Source: DTU072 sp050309775
GTDB lineage: Bacteria; Bacillota; Clostridia; Christensenellales; DTU072
Reading direction: 5' to 3'
DNA: 64,000 nucleotides
NCBI GenBank assembly: GCA_050309775.1
Contig: JBNRMV010000008.1
Coordinates: forward strand, 1 to 64,000
Part shown: in pieces, positions 43,564-53,167 of the stretch
How the letters are laid out: each line of letters starts with the position of its first letter
How positions within the stretch are numbered: the first letter of the stretch is position 1
Made by a program: the position numbers and the translations under genes
Notes under the pieces: generated by a model
The model's input: only the letters and a program-made list of their open reading frames with translations
What the model was told of the DNA's origin: nothing
Database searches by the model: none

Positions 43564-43592
43564 TTGAAATAGCTTTGCGGCTGTTATATAAT
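43564..43592 (+). promoter_or_regulatory. Promoter of the PI-PLC gene
   Basis: TTGAAA (43564-43569), 17-bp spacer, TATAAT (43587-43592). About 30 bp before the ATG. Confidence 0.75.
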
Positions 43593-43623
43593 AAGAATAA
43601 TAAAATATATGGGAAGTATGGTA

Positions 43624-44733
43624 ATGAAAAAAGTATTAAAAATAGTTGCAATTGCTCTTATTGTAATATTGTGTTTGTCTCTTCCTCTTTACATAACCGT
43701 AGTAATAATATTTAACAAAGAATTGAGCGGAGAGTTCAAGGCGCAGCAAGAATATATGGCAGCGCTGCGCAAAAACCCCGGGCAGCCGCTTGACGAAAGC
43801 AGGTTTGTCGACTTTGACATTGAGAACAACACGCTGCGTTTGAACGAGATACAATTTCTTGCCACCCACAACAGTTTCAAAAAACTGCCCAACAAACTGC
43901 TTACCAAGCCGTTGGAACCTTTTAGCCGCGGCGTGAAAAACGGTTATTACGGCTATGACAGCTTGACGCAACAGCTCAACAAAGGCATGAGAGGGCTGGA
44001 ACTTGACATAACCATGTATGGCGATAAGATTGTGTTGGTTCACAACACCACAAACGATTGGCGCACAAACGGAGTGGATTTTGCGCTGGCACTGGAAGAA
44101 ATAAAAATTTGGTCAGACCTCAACCCCGGGCATATTCCGCTGAACATTATGATACAGGTTCGGAACGGTTGGTCTGCTTATAACCACAAATATCGTAAAT
44201 TTTCTTATGATGACATTGTGAAGTTCGACAAGCTGATGTCGGACACCTTTGGAGATAGCCGCATAATCAAGCCTTCAGATGTTATCGGAGAAAGAGACAG
44301 CGTGCGGCAAGGCGTGGAGCAAGACGGCTGGCCGTTGCTTTCCGAATGCCGCGGCAAAGTTTTCTTTTCCATATTGTTTGACCAAGAAAAAAACGCCGAG
44401 CACTATGTGAACATTTCCCCGTCATTCCAAACGCAGAGGGCGTTTATATACGGCAGGGTCGAAAAGGTCGAGGATTATACGGCAATTATTCTTGCCGACG
44501 ATGTCCGCAAAAACGCAACGGCGCTTGCAGAACTTGTGGCGAAGAATTATATTTTGCGCAGCAGAATTGACGAACAATTTGATTATTCAGAAGAAAGATA
44601 TAACGCAACCATAGACATGGGCGCAGTCATTCTTGCCACCGACCACATGGAGGGCAGCGTTTTGTCAAAAGACTATACTTGCCGCCTAAGAGGAGAAAAA
44701 ACCGTAATAGCGCGCGCAGACGCAGCCGACTGA
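43624..44733 (+). CDS. Calcium-dependent phosphoinositide phospholipase C-like protein
   Basis: About 369 residues from the ATG at 43624 (GGAAG 7 nt upstream). N-terminal membrane helix (about 6-28), so anchored outside. The TIM-barrel start has FLATHNSFKKLP with the first catalytic His, then GMRGLELDITMY and IVLVHNTTNDWRTNG with the second His. This is the Ca2+-dependent PLC family, which cleaves phosphatidylinositol or related phosphodiesters. Transcribed alone. The myo-inositol operon 14 kb away could use the inositol part after dephosphorylation; this link is speculative. Confidence 0.85.
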   Translation: MKKVLKIVAIALIVILCLSLPLYITVVIIFNKELSGEFKAQQEYMAALRKNPGQPLDESRFVDFDIENNTLRLNEIQFLATHNSFKKLPNKLLTKPLEPFSRGVKNGYYGYDSLTQQLNKGMRGLELDITMYGDKIVLVHNTTNDWRTNGVDFALALEEIKIWSDLNPGHIPLNIMIQVRNGWSAYNHKYRKFSYDDIVKFDKLMSDTFGDSRIIKPSDVIGERDSVRQGVEQDGWPLLSECRGKVFFSILFDQEKNAEHYVNISPSFQTQRAFIYGRVEKVEDYTAIILADDVRKNATALAELVAKNYILRSRIDEQFDYSEERYNATIDMGAVILATDHMEGSVLSKDYTCRLRGEKTVIARADAAD

Positions 44734-44859
44734 CAATGACATAATAAAATAAATTTGAAAAATTTTGCCATTTTATTGCCGAAATTTACGCAAAAGGCAT
44801 TGTCTTTTTTTGTCTGATATTGTAGAATTATAATAATTTACGACAAAAAGAGGAGAATT

Positions 44860-47800
44860 ATGACAAAACATGACGGAAAGATAAAACTTTCCTTTGTTGC
44901 CGTATTGGCATTTTTACTGTTAGTTTCATTATTTTTCGCACCAACAACAAATCAAGCAGAGGCATGCAACACAATATGGCTGTATCTTGACGGCTATACC
45001 GGAGAAGTTTTGCTGGCAGAAGAGGACAGTTTAGTTGACTTAAAAACATATCACAACAGCAGCCGAAGCGTGGAGATTCCCGACAAATATTATGGTATAC
45101 TGTTCAACTTCAGCGGCGAAGAATATGAAATAAGTTTTGGGGGCGCCGTATACACTCCGCTAGTTGCCATGCAGGAATTTGATTTGAGAGAAGGCTATCT
45201 CAACATATATGTCCGAAAAGCTTCAGCCGTTCCGCAAACGCATACGGTGACTATTGACGGCAGCGGCGGTACTTTGGAATCAGGCGAGGAAGTGCAAACC
45301 ATTATTCATGGGCAGGCGGCGGCTGTGCCGATATACACCAAAAAAGGTTACTCTTTGTCGTGGGACAAGCCTTTTGAAAACATCACACAAGACACTGTCA
45401 TAAAAGCCGTTTGGACACCCATAATATATGCCGTCACATACATTCTTGACGGAGGCACAAACCATGCGGAAAATCCCGAAAACTATACTATCAGCAGCCC
45501 AAACATAATACTTAAGCCGCCCACAAAGCATGGTTACATCTTCTTGAATTTTGCCGAAGGCGACGCCATTCCCACAGGCAGCACGGGAAACAAGACTTTT
45601 ACAGCGCTATACGAAAAAATAATAAATCAATATACATACACATTTTATGACGACGACGGGACAACGGTCTTAAAAACCCAAACGGCAAACGAGGACAGCC
45701 CGATTATACCACCTGCCCCGCCGACGAAAACAGCTTCGCAACAATACTCATATACTTTTTCAAGCTGGGACAAAGACATTCCCGAAAAGCTGACGCAGGA
45801 TATTGTTTTTATTGCGCAATATGAGCAAACGCAAAACAAATATACCGTCGCATTCCAAGATTGGGACGGTACGCCCATAAGTCAACAAGAAGTGGAGTAC
45901 GGCAAAGCGGCAACGGAGCCTGCCGCCCCCGAAAAAGCCGGAGAAACATTCATTGGTTGGGATAAGGACTTTGATAATATCACTTGCGATATATTGATAA
46001 CGGCGCAATACAAAAAAAATGAATATTCAATCTCCTATTATGTTTACGGCGCAATTGTGTATCAAATAGGCGGTTTGAACTATGGCGATACGCTGTCAGA
46101 GTTATTTGACGCCGCAAATCGGTTGCAGGACGGCGATGCGTTTTTGTATTGGGAGGACGCAACAAATAAGCCCTATTATTTAGGCGAGGAGATAACCATA
46201 GACAGGGATTTTGTTTTTACGGCATACACGGAGAAAAAAACCGTGTACTTAACCTTGTATTTTCAAGACGAGGAAACAAAGTTCAGTTATAAATACGGAG
46301 ACACCTTAGGCCTGCCGCAACAGCCGGAGTGCGCGGCAGGATACGCCTTTGACAACTGGTATAAGGACATAGAATATACGCTGCCCTTTGCTTTCGGCGG
46401 CGAAATAAAACAAGATATAACTTTATACGGCAGGCAGCTACCCATATACTATGATGCGCAGTTTGTCATAGTTGCAGACGAAGATTATTCTTTTACGCAA
46501 AAGGTGCGGCACGGCTATTCCGTTGCAAAACCAAATATTGAAATTGAGGGCTATGACCTTTTTTGGTACGCCGATGAAGAGGAAAGCATTGAATATGATT
46601 TTTCAAAGGCGCTGATAAAAGATACGCAGATATATTGCCGCACCGAAGAAAAAACCTATGTCGTAACAATACAAACCTGCGATTTTGAAGGGTTGGAGGC
46701 GCAGAATGTTGCGCTAAAATATAAACAAAGCATAACCTTGCCTATATTGGAATACTACGGCTACACACATACCGGATATTTATTGCCTGAAGGCGGAGCC
46801 GTTTATGAATATATGCCGGCTAAGGATTTTATTATAATACCTACATTTGAGGTCAGACATTTTTGTTTGACATTTGACGGCGCGCAGCAAATGTCAGGGG
46901 CATATCTGTCAACTGTGGAGCTGCCCAATTTTGAGGCGCCGCAATTTTATTGTTTCGACGGCTGGATTGACGAATGCGGCAATTTGCATGAAGATGAATA
47001 TCAAATAAAGTCAGACATGAATTTTACGCCGCAGCTGACAAAAAAGCGCACCATAACCGTTGTATGCATGGGTATATCGCAGGAATATTTGTACGGAGAC
47101 GATTTGACTTTGGATATTCCCGAGAAAGACGGACACATTTTCTTAGGTTGGTATGTTGACGAAGATTTGACGAAACCGTTCAATAACAAGGCAAAAACGG
47201 AGGGAGAGGTTCTGAATGTTTATCCAAAATGGACAGCCTCCAGCTTTACGCTGTTTTATTCCTCCGATGCCGGAGAGGGGCAAAAAACCGTATTGTACGG
47301 CGAGACCACAACGCTGCCCCAAGAGCCGTCCAAACAAGGTTACAATTTCTGCGGCTGGTTTTTTGACAGCGCATATACCGTTCCTTATATAAGCCGTCAA
47401 CTTCAGGACCATTGCCATATTTATGGAAAATTTGAAAAAAAGCAGTTTTTGGTCACTTTCTTAGGAAAGAACGGCAGGATTATTTCACAGCAAAGCGTGC
47501 CGTATTTGGAGAGCGCTGCGGCGCCAGAGTTGAGAACTTGTTTTGAGGAGGGCTATTGTTTCGAGGGCTTTGAGGGCGATTTCTCTGAGGTTACGCAAGA
47601 TTTGACCATAGTTGCGCAATACACAAAAGTTTATAAAATCGAATATAAGGACGAACAAGGCAACACGCTGGACGGTGCGCAGCCTCCCGAAAAAATCGGA
47701 TATAGGTTTGTCGGTTGGCAGGCGCGCGAAGATGGGGACACAATAGAATATTATCCCATTTATGCGCCGCTATCAACGGACATTGACGAAGATATTCCCA

Positions 47801-48021
47801 CAGACCCCGGCGAAGGCATGCAACAGCTACCGGAGAAACAACAACCGTCTGTAGTCGGCGGCGCGCCAATCAAACCCGTTGCTCAAAGCAGTTCGGCTTA
47901 TGATTTTTTGCACATAAGAAAACTGTCGCCGCGGGACATAGTCTTTATTATAATAATTCTGTTGGCGATGTGTTTTGCAATCTATGTTATTGTGCGTTCT
48001 ATGAAAAAGAAACCTATGTGA
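44860..48021 (+). CDS. Giant InlB-repeat surface protein with C-terminal membrane anchor
   Basis: 1053 residues. Signal peptide to about 34 (LLVSLFFAPTTNQAEA), then about a dozen Listeria/Bacteroides (InlB B / MucBP-like) repeats of 60-75 residues with the pattern 'V-x-F-x-D...G..L..P..P...GY.F.GW' (for example KYTVAFQDWDGTPISQQEVE). A Pro-rich stretch (about 990-1020) precedes a membrane helix (DIVFIIIILLAMCFAIYVIV) and a basic tail, RSMKKKPM. No LPxTG is seen, so it is membrane- rather than sortase-anchored. Adhesion or surface scaffolding is likely. It ends 3 bp before the convergent L25 gene. Confidence 0.88.
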   Translation: MTKHDGKIKLSFVAVLAFLLLVSLFFAPTTNQAEACNTIWLYLDGYTGEVLLAEEDSLVDLKTYHNSSRSVEIPDKYYGILFNFSGEEYEISFGGAVYTPLVAMQEFDLREGYLNIYVRKASAVPQTHTVTIDGSGGTLESGEEVQTIIHGQAAAVPIYTKKGYSLSWDKPFENITQDTVIKAVWTPIIYAVTYILDGGTNHAENPENYTISSPNIILKPPTKHGYIFLNFAEGDAIPTGSTGNKTFTALYEKIINQYTYTFYDDDGTTVLKTQTANEDSPIIPPAPPTKTASQQYSYTFSSWDKDIPEKLTQDIVFIAQYEQTQNKYTVAFQDWDGTPISQQEVEYGKAATEPAAPEKAGETFIGWDKDFDNITCDILITAQYKKNEYSISYYVYGAIVYQIGGLNYGDTLSELFDAANRLQDGDAFLYWEDATNKPYYLGEEITIDRDFVFTAYTEKKTVYLTLYFQDEETKFSYKYGDTLGLPQQPECAAGYAFDNWYKDIEYTLPFAFGGEIKQDITLYGRQLPIYYDAQFVIVADEDYSFTQKVRHGYSVAKPNIEIEGYDLFWYADEEESIEYDFSKALIKDTQIYCRTEEKTYVVTIQTCDFEGLEAQNVALKYKQSITLPILEYYGYTHTGYLLPEGGAVYEYMPAKDFIIIPTFEVRHFCLTFDGAQQMSGAYLSTVELPNFEAPQFYCFDGWIDECGNLHEDEYQIKSDMNFTPQLTKKRTITVVCMGISQEYLYGDDLTLDIPEKDGHIFLGWYVDEDLTKPFNNKAKTEGEVLNVYPKWTASSFTLFYSSDAGEGQKTVLYGETTTLPQEPSKQGYNFCGWFFDSAYTVPYISRQLQDHCHIYGKFEKKQFLVTFLGKNGRIISQQSVPYLESAAAPELRTCFEEGYCFEGFEGDFSEVTQDLTIVAQYTKVYKIEYKDEQGNTLDGAQPPEKIGYRFVGWQAREDGDTIEYYPIYAPLSTDIDEDIPTDPGEGMQQLPEKQQPSVVGGAPIKPVAQSSSAYDFLHIRKLSPRDIVFIIIILLAMCFAIYVIVRSMKKKPM

Positions 48022-48024
48022 TTA

Positions 48025-48630
48025 TTATTCGGCTTGCTCCTCATCTGGGGTTTCGGTGTCTTCTTGCGCAGGCACTGCCTTGAACGAAGATACTGAAATA
48101 AGCAGACTTTCGGGGTCGGCGTCAGTGGCGATTCCGTCGGGCAATGTGATATCCTTCAGCAAAATGTTGTCGCCGTTTTTGAAGTTGGAGGCATCAATTT
48201 CTATATAATCAGGTATGTCGTTCGGCAATCCGGTGACATTAAGGCTCTTAATGTATTGGGATACTCTGAGCTTGGACAGTTGCAAAGATTCATCGTTAAT
48301 AATTTTGAAGTCAACGCTTGCTTTTATTTCTTCTTTCAAAGATACCTCAAAAAGGTTTACATTCAGATATATGTCGGTGTGCGATTGTACTTCAATGTCC
48401 CTAATCATAGTAAAGATTGGTTTTTGTTTGTCTATTGCCAGCTTAAATACTGCAGAGCGGCCTTGCGTGTTAATTAAATTGACGAAGTCGCTTCTGTTTA
48501 TTGACAAGGAAGTCGAGGTTTTGTCAAGTTTCAGAACGCTGCCGGGTATTGCGCCTTCCTTTCTCAAGCGGTTGTTGCTCCTGGTACCCATGGGTTGTCT
48601 GCTAATCGTTTTTAAGGTGGTATATTTCAT
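48025..48630 (-). CDS. rplY: Ribosomal protein L25 / general stress protein Ctc
   Basis: 201 residues. N-terminal L25 5S-rRNA-binding domain (LRKEGAIPGSVLKLDKTSTS, 'K..SNRLRKEGxIPG' start) and C-terminal TL5/Ctc beta domain ending in an acidic tail (EDTETPDEEQAE). Binds 5S rRNA in the large subunit. The long form with C-terminal domain is usual in Firmicutes. Transcribed alone, convergent to the InlB protein. Confidence 0.93.
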   Translation of the reverse strand: MKYTTLKTISRQPMGTRSNNRLRKEGAIPGSVLKLDKTSTSLSINRSDFVNLINTQGRSAVFKLAIDKQKPIFTMIRDIEVQSHTDIYLNVNLFEVSLKEEIKASVDFKIINDESLQLSKLRVSQYIKSLNVTGLPNDIPDYIEIDASNFKNGDNILLKDITLPDGIATDADPESLLISVSSFKAVPAQEDTETPDEEQAE

Positions 48631-48841
48631 TACAAAACTCCTATAAAAAATTTAATTTGCCGACAATGGCATATCAGCCGTTATATTATAGCACAATAAT
48701 TATGCTTTGTAAAATGAGGGTTTTTACTCCTTTTTGTCAGTTTTTTGCGCAGATAATTTTGAAGGCATACGGCAAGAATAGTATTTACTTAAATTGTTTA
48801 TATGGTATAATAAAAAGAGGATTTTTCGAAAGGAGAAATTT

Positions 48842-50578
48842 ATGTTTGAAAGAATGTATGAGAATTGGTTAAAAAATGTGCTGCCCGAAGAGAGAAAGGA
48901 ACTTGCAGCCATCGCCGGCAAGCAAAAAGAAATCAATGAAAGATTTGGAATGCCGCTTGCATTCGGAACAGCCGGAATGAGAGGCGAAATCGGCATGGGC
49001 ATATTCAGAATGAACAATTATACCGTCCGGAGAGCCACATACGGTCTGGCGCTTTTCATAAAATCGCTTGGCGAAGATGCGCAAAAAAGAGGCGTGGTCA
49101 TCTCATATGACACAAGACGCTTTTCCTATGAATTTGCGTTGGCGGCGGCTGAAGTACTGTCAAAAGCAGAAATAAATGTTTGGTTGTTTGAAAATGTACG
49201 CCCCGTGCCTATGTGTTCTTATGCCGTACGCAAGATGGAGGCGGTTGCAGGCATAATGATAACCGCCAGCCACAATCCCAAGGAATACAACGGCTACAAA
49301 GTTTATGGCAGCGACGGAGCGCAAATGTCACCCGAGGATACAGAAAAAGTTGTGGCTTACATTGACAAGGTAGACGATTATTTCACCATTCCAAGAGACC
49401 CTCTTAACGCAGAGAGCATAAAAGGCATGGACGGACAAAAGCTCAATGAGTATGTCACCGTCATTGGCAAAAGTCTTGACGAACAATATTATGGTGAGAT
49501 TTTGGACCTTTCTCTGTCGCCTGCCGCCGTTAAGAAGTACGGAAAGGACATCAAGCTAGTATACACACCAATACACGGGTCAGGGTATGTTCCCGTCACT
49601 ACCGTACTTAACAAAATGGGCATAAATGTTGCGCTTGTGGAAGAACAGGCACAACCCGATATAGATTTCTCGACAGTTTCGGCTCCCAATCCCGAGAATG
49701 AGGATACCTTAAGGCTGGCAATAGAGTTGGGCAACAAAATCGGCGCAGATGTCGTCATGGGTACAGACCCCGATTGCGACAGAATGGGGCTTGCCGTCCG
49801 TAACACCCAAACAAAGAAGTTTATGCTGCTCAACGGCAACCAAATAGGAGTGTTGCTGCTTGATTATATTCTGACGCGGTTGAAGGAAGAGGACAACCTG
49901 CCCAAGAACGGGGCTTTGGTTAAGACCATAGTCACAACAACGCTTGCCGACAAGGTGGCGGAAGGCTTTGGCATAAAAGTCTTTGATGTGCTGACGGGAT
50001 TCAAATTCATCGGCGAAAAAATCAAAGAGTGGGAACAAACCGGCGAACATACATTTATTTTCGGGTACGAAGAAAGCTATGGTTATTTGCGCGGCACACA
50101 TGCGCGGGACAAAGACGCCGTAGTGGCATGCATGCTGACTGCCGAGATGGTGTGTTATTATCAAAGTACCGGCAAAGGGCTTTATGAAAGGCTGATAGAA
50201 ATCTTTGAAAAATACGGCTATTATTATGAGGAAAACGCCAGTATTGTGTATAAGGGCATTGAAGGCATGGAGATAATGAGCCGCGTTATGTCCCAAATGA
50301 GAGAAAAATATATTTCTTCAGTTGCCGGCGAAAAGGTGCTTTACAACGCTGATTACAAAGTCGGCGAAAAGTACTTTGCCGATGGGCGTCGTGAAAAAAT
50401 ACTCTTGCCTCCCACCAATGCGCTGTATTATGCGCTTGAGGAGGGATTTATTTGCATACGCCCCAGCGGAACCGAGCCAAAATTGAAGTTGTATATTTTG
50501 TGCAAGGCAGATACTGCCGAAAAAGCCAAACAAAAGGCGGAATGTCTTATGGATGGCATAAAAGCGGAATTGTCATAA
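48842..50578 (+). CDS. pgcA: Alpha-phosphoglucomutase / phosphosugar mutase
   Basis: 578 residues from the ATG at 48842 (AAAGGAG upstream). Four-domain phosphohexomutase: FGTAGMRGEIGMG, ITASHNPKEYNGYK with the phosphorylated Ser, metal loop TDPDCDRMG, sugar-binding GYEESYGYL and phosphate-binding RPSGTEPKLKLY. Interconverts glucose-1- and glucose-6-phosphate. The DUF3810 gene follows after 1 bp. Confidence 0.95.
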   Translation: MFERMYENWLKNVLPEERKELAAIAGKQKEINERFGMPLAFGTAGMRGEIGMGIFRMNNYTVRRATYGLALFIKSLGEDAQKRGVVISYDTRRFSYEFALAAAEVLSKAEINVWLFENVRPVPMCSYAVRKMEAVAGIMITASHNPKEYNGYKVYGSDGAQMSPEDTEKVVAYIDKVDDYFTIPRDPLNAESIKGMDGQKLNEYVTVIGKSLDEQYYGEILDLSLSPAAVKKYGKDIKLVYTPIHGSGYVPVTTVLNKMGINVALVEEQAQPDIDFSTVSAPNPENEDTLRLAIELGNKIGADVVMGTDPDCDRMGLAVRNTQTKKFMLLNGNQIGVLLLDYILTRLKEEDNLPKNGALVKTIVTTTLADKVAEGFGIKVFDVLTGFKFIGEKIKEWEQTGEHTFIFGYEESYGYLRGTHARDKDAVVACMLTAEMVCYYQSTGKGLYERLIEIFEKYGYYYEENASIVYKGIEGMEIMSRVMSQMREKYISSVAGEKVLYNADYKVGEKYFADGRREKILLPPTNALYYALEEGFICIRPSGTEPKLKLYILCKADTAEKAKQKAECLMDGIKAELS

Positions 50579-50579
50579 T

Positions 50580-51749
50580 ATGAAACTGAGGCACAAGCAG
50601 CTTATAAAAAAGCTGATAGTTGCGCTTGCTATTGCAAGAGCAATCATATTTTTGATGCTGCTAAGAAAAGTACCCTTTATCAGCGAATATATTTTCGCCA
50701 GAGGCATCTCCAGAGCATATATATATGTAGTATCAAATTTAACATCGGTGGTGTCCTTTTCCGTCTATGAACTGTTCGTGTGCGCAATGATAATAGCCGC
50801 GGTTTTTTTGTTTGTCAAATGGGTGCGTTTGCTGAAGAAAAAAAGGAACACACAATTTTATAAAAGCGCGCTCAATACCTTAACAGTCGTTCTGACGGTA
50901 GCCTTGCTATATACTGCCACGGCGTCTTTTTCATATAAAAGGCAGCCGCTGCCCATACCGCAATATGAGGGCGAGGCATTGAGCGACCAACAGCTTGAAG
51001 AAATGATTAGGCATTATTTTGCCGAATTTGAAACAGTCAGCAATCAGGTGGAGCGTGACGAAAACGGCATGGTGGCGCTGCCATACTCTTACAAGGAGCT
51101 AAACAAAAGATTGGCACAGGAGTTTGACAGGGTTGGCTCCCTTGACGGCTACTTAATGGAATATACACCCAAAGTAAAAAAGATTGTTGCCAGCGAGGTT
51201 ATGAATTATCAAGGAATAACCGGATTGGCTTTTACGCCTACGGGAGAGGCCAACATAAACAGACACACCCCGACAAACGATAGCATTTTGACTATGGCTC
51301 ACGAAATTGCGCACATTAAAGGCGTAATGATAGAAAACGACGCCAACATGACAGCCAGATATCTTGCGCTGACCAGCGAGGACATTTACTTCCGTTACGC
51401 CGGATATATGTATACCGTTGACAGGTTGTTGGAAATAGCGTATTTTACTTTTGACAAAGAGAAATATGCCGAATTATACTATCTATATCCCGAAGCCGCA
51501 AGAGCTGAAAGAAGGGCGGAGTATGAGCATTGGAACAAATATGACACCGTCATAGACAAGGTGAGCGAATTCATGAACGATGTTTATTTGAAGTTTTCGG
51601 GCATTGACGAAGGTACGGACAATTATCGCGACACCAGCCAAAAAATTGTTGTTACCGACCCCGATACGGGAATGCCCACAACAAAAATAACCCAATACTC
51701 TCCTATGCAAAAATTATTTATTGAATTATATTTACAGAATAATCAATAG
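50580..51749 (+). CDS. DUF3810-type membrane zinc-protease-like protein
   Basis: 389 residues. Two to three N-terminal membrane segments (about 10-110), then a large outer domain with LTMAHEIAHIKGVMIENDAN, an HExxH zinc site, and further downstream an acidic stretch. Matches DUF3810 proteins. Its ATG is 1 nt after the mutase stop with no separate ribosome site, so translation is probably coupled. Substrate unknown. Confidence 0.85.
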   Translation: MKLRHKQLIKKLIVALAIARAIIFLMLLRKVPFISEYIFARGISRAYIYVVSNLTSVVSFSVYELFVCAMIIAAVFLFVKWVRLLKKKRNTQFYKSALNTLTVVLTVALLYTATASFSYKRQPLPIPQYEGEALSDQQLEEMIRHYFAEFETVSNQVERDENGMVALPYSYKELNKRLAQEFDRVGSLDGYLMEYTPKVKKIVASEVMNYQGITGLAFTPTGEANINRHTPTNDSILTMAHEIAHIKGVMIENDANMTARYLALTSEDIYFRYAGYMYTVDRLLEIAYFTFDKEKYAELYYLYPEAARAERRAEYEHWNKYDTVIDKVSEFMNDVYLKFSGIDEGTDNYRDTSQKIVVTDPDTGMPTTKITQYSPMQKLFIELYLQNNQ

Positions 51750-51759
51750 CGGAGGCAAC

Positions 51760-52080
51760 ATGAAAAACATTGAACTAAACAAAGTATTAAGACTTGAAGA
51801 CGAAGTGGGGTATTTCCCCGGACAGATAGTCAGCAAGACGCTAAAGCAGAATGCAAATGTAAGCATGACGCTGTTTTCTTTTTCAAAAGGCGAAGAAATA
51901 AGCACTCATGAGTCAGACGGTGACGCTATGGTGCAGGTGCTTGACGGCACAGGAAAATTTACCGTCGGCGACAAGGAGCATATTGTCAAGAAAGGCGAAA
52001 CGCTCATAATGCCTGCCAAGATTCCACATGCCGTATACGGCGAAGAAAACTTCAAAATGCTCTTGACGGTAGTATTTTAA
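51760..52080 (+). CDS. Cupin-domain protein
   Basis: 106 residues. GEEISTHESDGDAMVQVLDG and GETLIMPAKIPHAVYG carry the two cupin motifs with His and Glu ligands. The start at 51760 has GGAGG 5 nt upstream; the frame is open further upstream, overlapping DUF3810. Unknown small-molecule role. Confidence 0.88.
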   Translation: MKNIELNKVLRLEDEVGYFPGQIVSKTLKQNANVSMTLFSFSKGEEISTHESDGDAMVQVLDGTGKFTVGDKEHIVKKGETLIMPAKIPHAVYGEENFKMLLTVVF

Positions 52081-52610
52081 TGAATAAAAAAAGAATAACA
52101 CAGCAAACGCTGCGCCTTACTCTCCGCCCTTTCAAGAGGGGCGACGAAAAGCATGTTTTTGCATGGGCAGGAGATGAGGAAGTGGCAAAATATATGATTT
52201 GGAATGCCCACAAAAGTATTGAGGAGACAAAAGCCTTTGTAAAATCGGTACTTGATGGCTATGCAAAAAATCCCTACCATTGGGTAATAGTATGGAACCA
52301 AACGGGTCTACCCATCGGCAGCATAGGCGTTCAACCAAACTTTACCGACAAAGCATGCGAGGTGGGATATTGTTTGCGCAGAGATTTTTGGCGCAGGGGC
52401 ATAATGACAGAGGCGCTTACCGCTGCGCTTTCATTCCTCATGTATGAGGAGGGCTTTGAAATAATAACCGCATCGCACAACATATTGAACCCAAATTCAG
52501 GCAAGGTTATGCAAAAATGCGGAATGAAATATATCGGCAGCAAAAAAATTTTTATAGAGTCCAAAAACCAAGAGGTTTTGGCTGAATATTACCAAATAAA
52601 AAAATTATAA
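52080..52610 (+). CDS. GNAT acetyltransferase, RimJ/RimL type
   Basis: 176 residues: LRLTLRPFKRGDEKHVFAWA start, EVGYCLRRDFWRRGIMTEAL (acetyl-CoA loop), NILNPNSGKVMQKCGMKYIG near the end. Overlaps the cupin stop by 1 nt (TAATG). Probably N-acetylates protein N-termini or small amines. Confidence 0.92.
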   Translation: MNKKRITQQTLRLTLRPFKRGDEKHVFAWAGDEEVAKYMIWNAHKSIEETKAFVKSVLDGYAKNPYHWVIVWNQTGLPIGSIGVQPNFTDKACEVGYCLRRDFWRRGIMTEALTAALSFLMYEEGFEIITASHNILNPNSGKVMQKCGMKYIGSKKIFIESKNQEVLAEYYQIKKL

Positions 52611-52639
52611 AAATTCCCCAATAAAGTGAAATAAATTTA

Positions 52640-52696
52640 TTGACATGGCATACTATGCATTGTATACTATGCATAGTACTATGCTATGCATAGCAT
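52640..52696 (+). promoter_or_regulatory. padR promoter with two adjacent palindromic operators
   Basis: TTGACA (52640-52645), 17-bp spacer, TATACT (52663-52668). TACTATGCATAGTA (52665-52678) and ATGCTATGCATAGCAT (52681-52696) are perfect palindromes whose centres are 17 bp apart; a third, imperfect copy lies in the spacer. Binding by the PadR protein itself is likely. Confidence 0.82.
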
Positions 52697-52714
52697 AAAC
52701 ACAAGGAGGAATCG

Positions 52715-53029
52715 GTGGAAGTTCAATTAAAAAAAGGCTTTTTGGATATTGTTGTATTATCTGTATTATTTAATGGCGACTCTTACGGTTACAAAATTAT
52801 TCAGGATGTATCCGCCGTAATAGACATATCCGAATCCACTTTGTATCCGATATTGCGCCGCTTGGAAAAGGCAGATTGCCTCAAGACCTACAATGTCGAG
52901 CATAACGGCAGGCTGCGGAAATATTATCGGATTACCGTTGAGGGATTGGACAAGATAAAGAGTTTTTTGAAAGAATGGGGCGAAATGAAAAAGGTATATG
53001 ATTTTATACTATCAAACACTGGGGTATAA
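52715..53029 (+). CDS. PadR-family transcriptional repressor
   Basis: 104 residues from a GTG start with AAGGAGG 5 nt upstream. LDIVVLSVLFNGDSYGYKII and STLYPILRRLEKADCLKTYN are the winged-helix PadR core, with a C-terminal dimer helix. It heads the usual PadR-DUF1700-DUF4097 set of Firmicutes, here broken. Probably binds the palindromes before its own gene. Confidence 0.93.
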   Translation: MEVQLKKGFLDIVVLSVLFNGDSYGYKIIQDVSAVIDISESTLYPILRRLEKADCLKTYNVEHNGRLRKYYRITVEGLDKIKSFLKEWGEMKKVYDFILSNTGV

Positions 53030-53041
53030 AAGGAGAAGAAT

Positions 53042-53167
53042 ATGAACAAACAACAATTTTTATGGCAATTGAGAGCGTCACTGGACAAGTACAGCATTGA
53101 AGAGGCTGAAAGGCTATGCTATTGCCGACGAAGACTACACCGTGACGGAGTTTCAGTCGGAATTTGA
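53042..53167 (+). pseudogene. DUF1700 protein, N-terminal remnant
   Basis: MNKQQFLWQLRASLDKYSIE is the DUF1700 start (AGGAG upstream). After about 25 residues it runs into the DUF4097 gene in another frame and stops at 41 residues; the family has ~180-200. An internal deletion near 53,115 joined the two genes. Confidence 0.75.
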
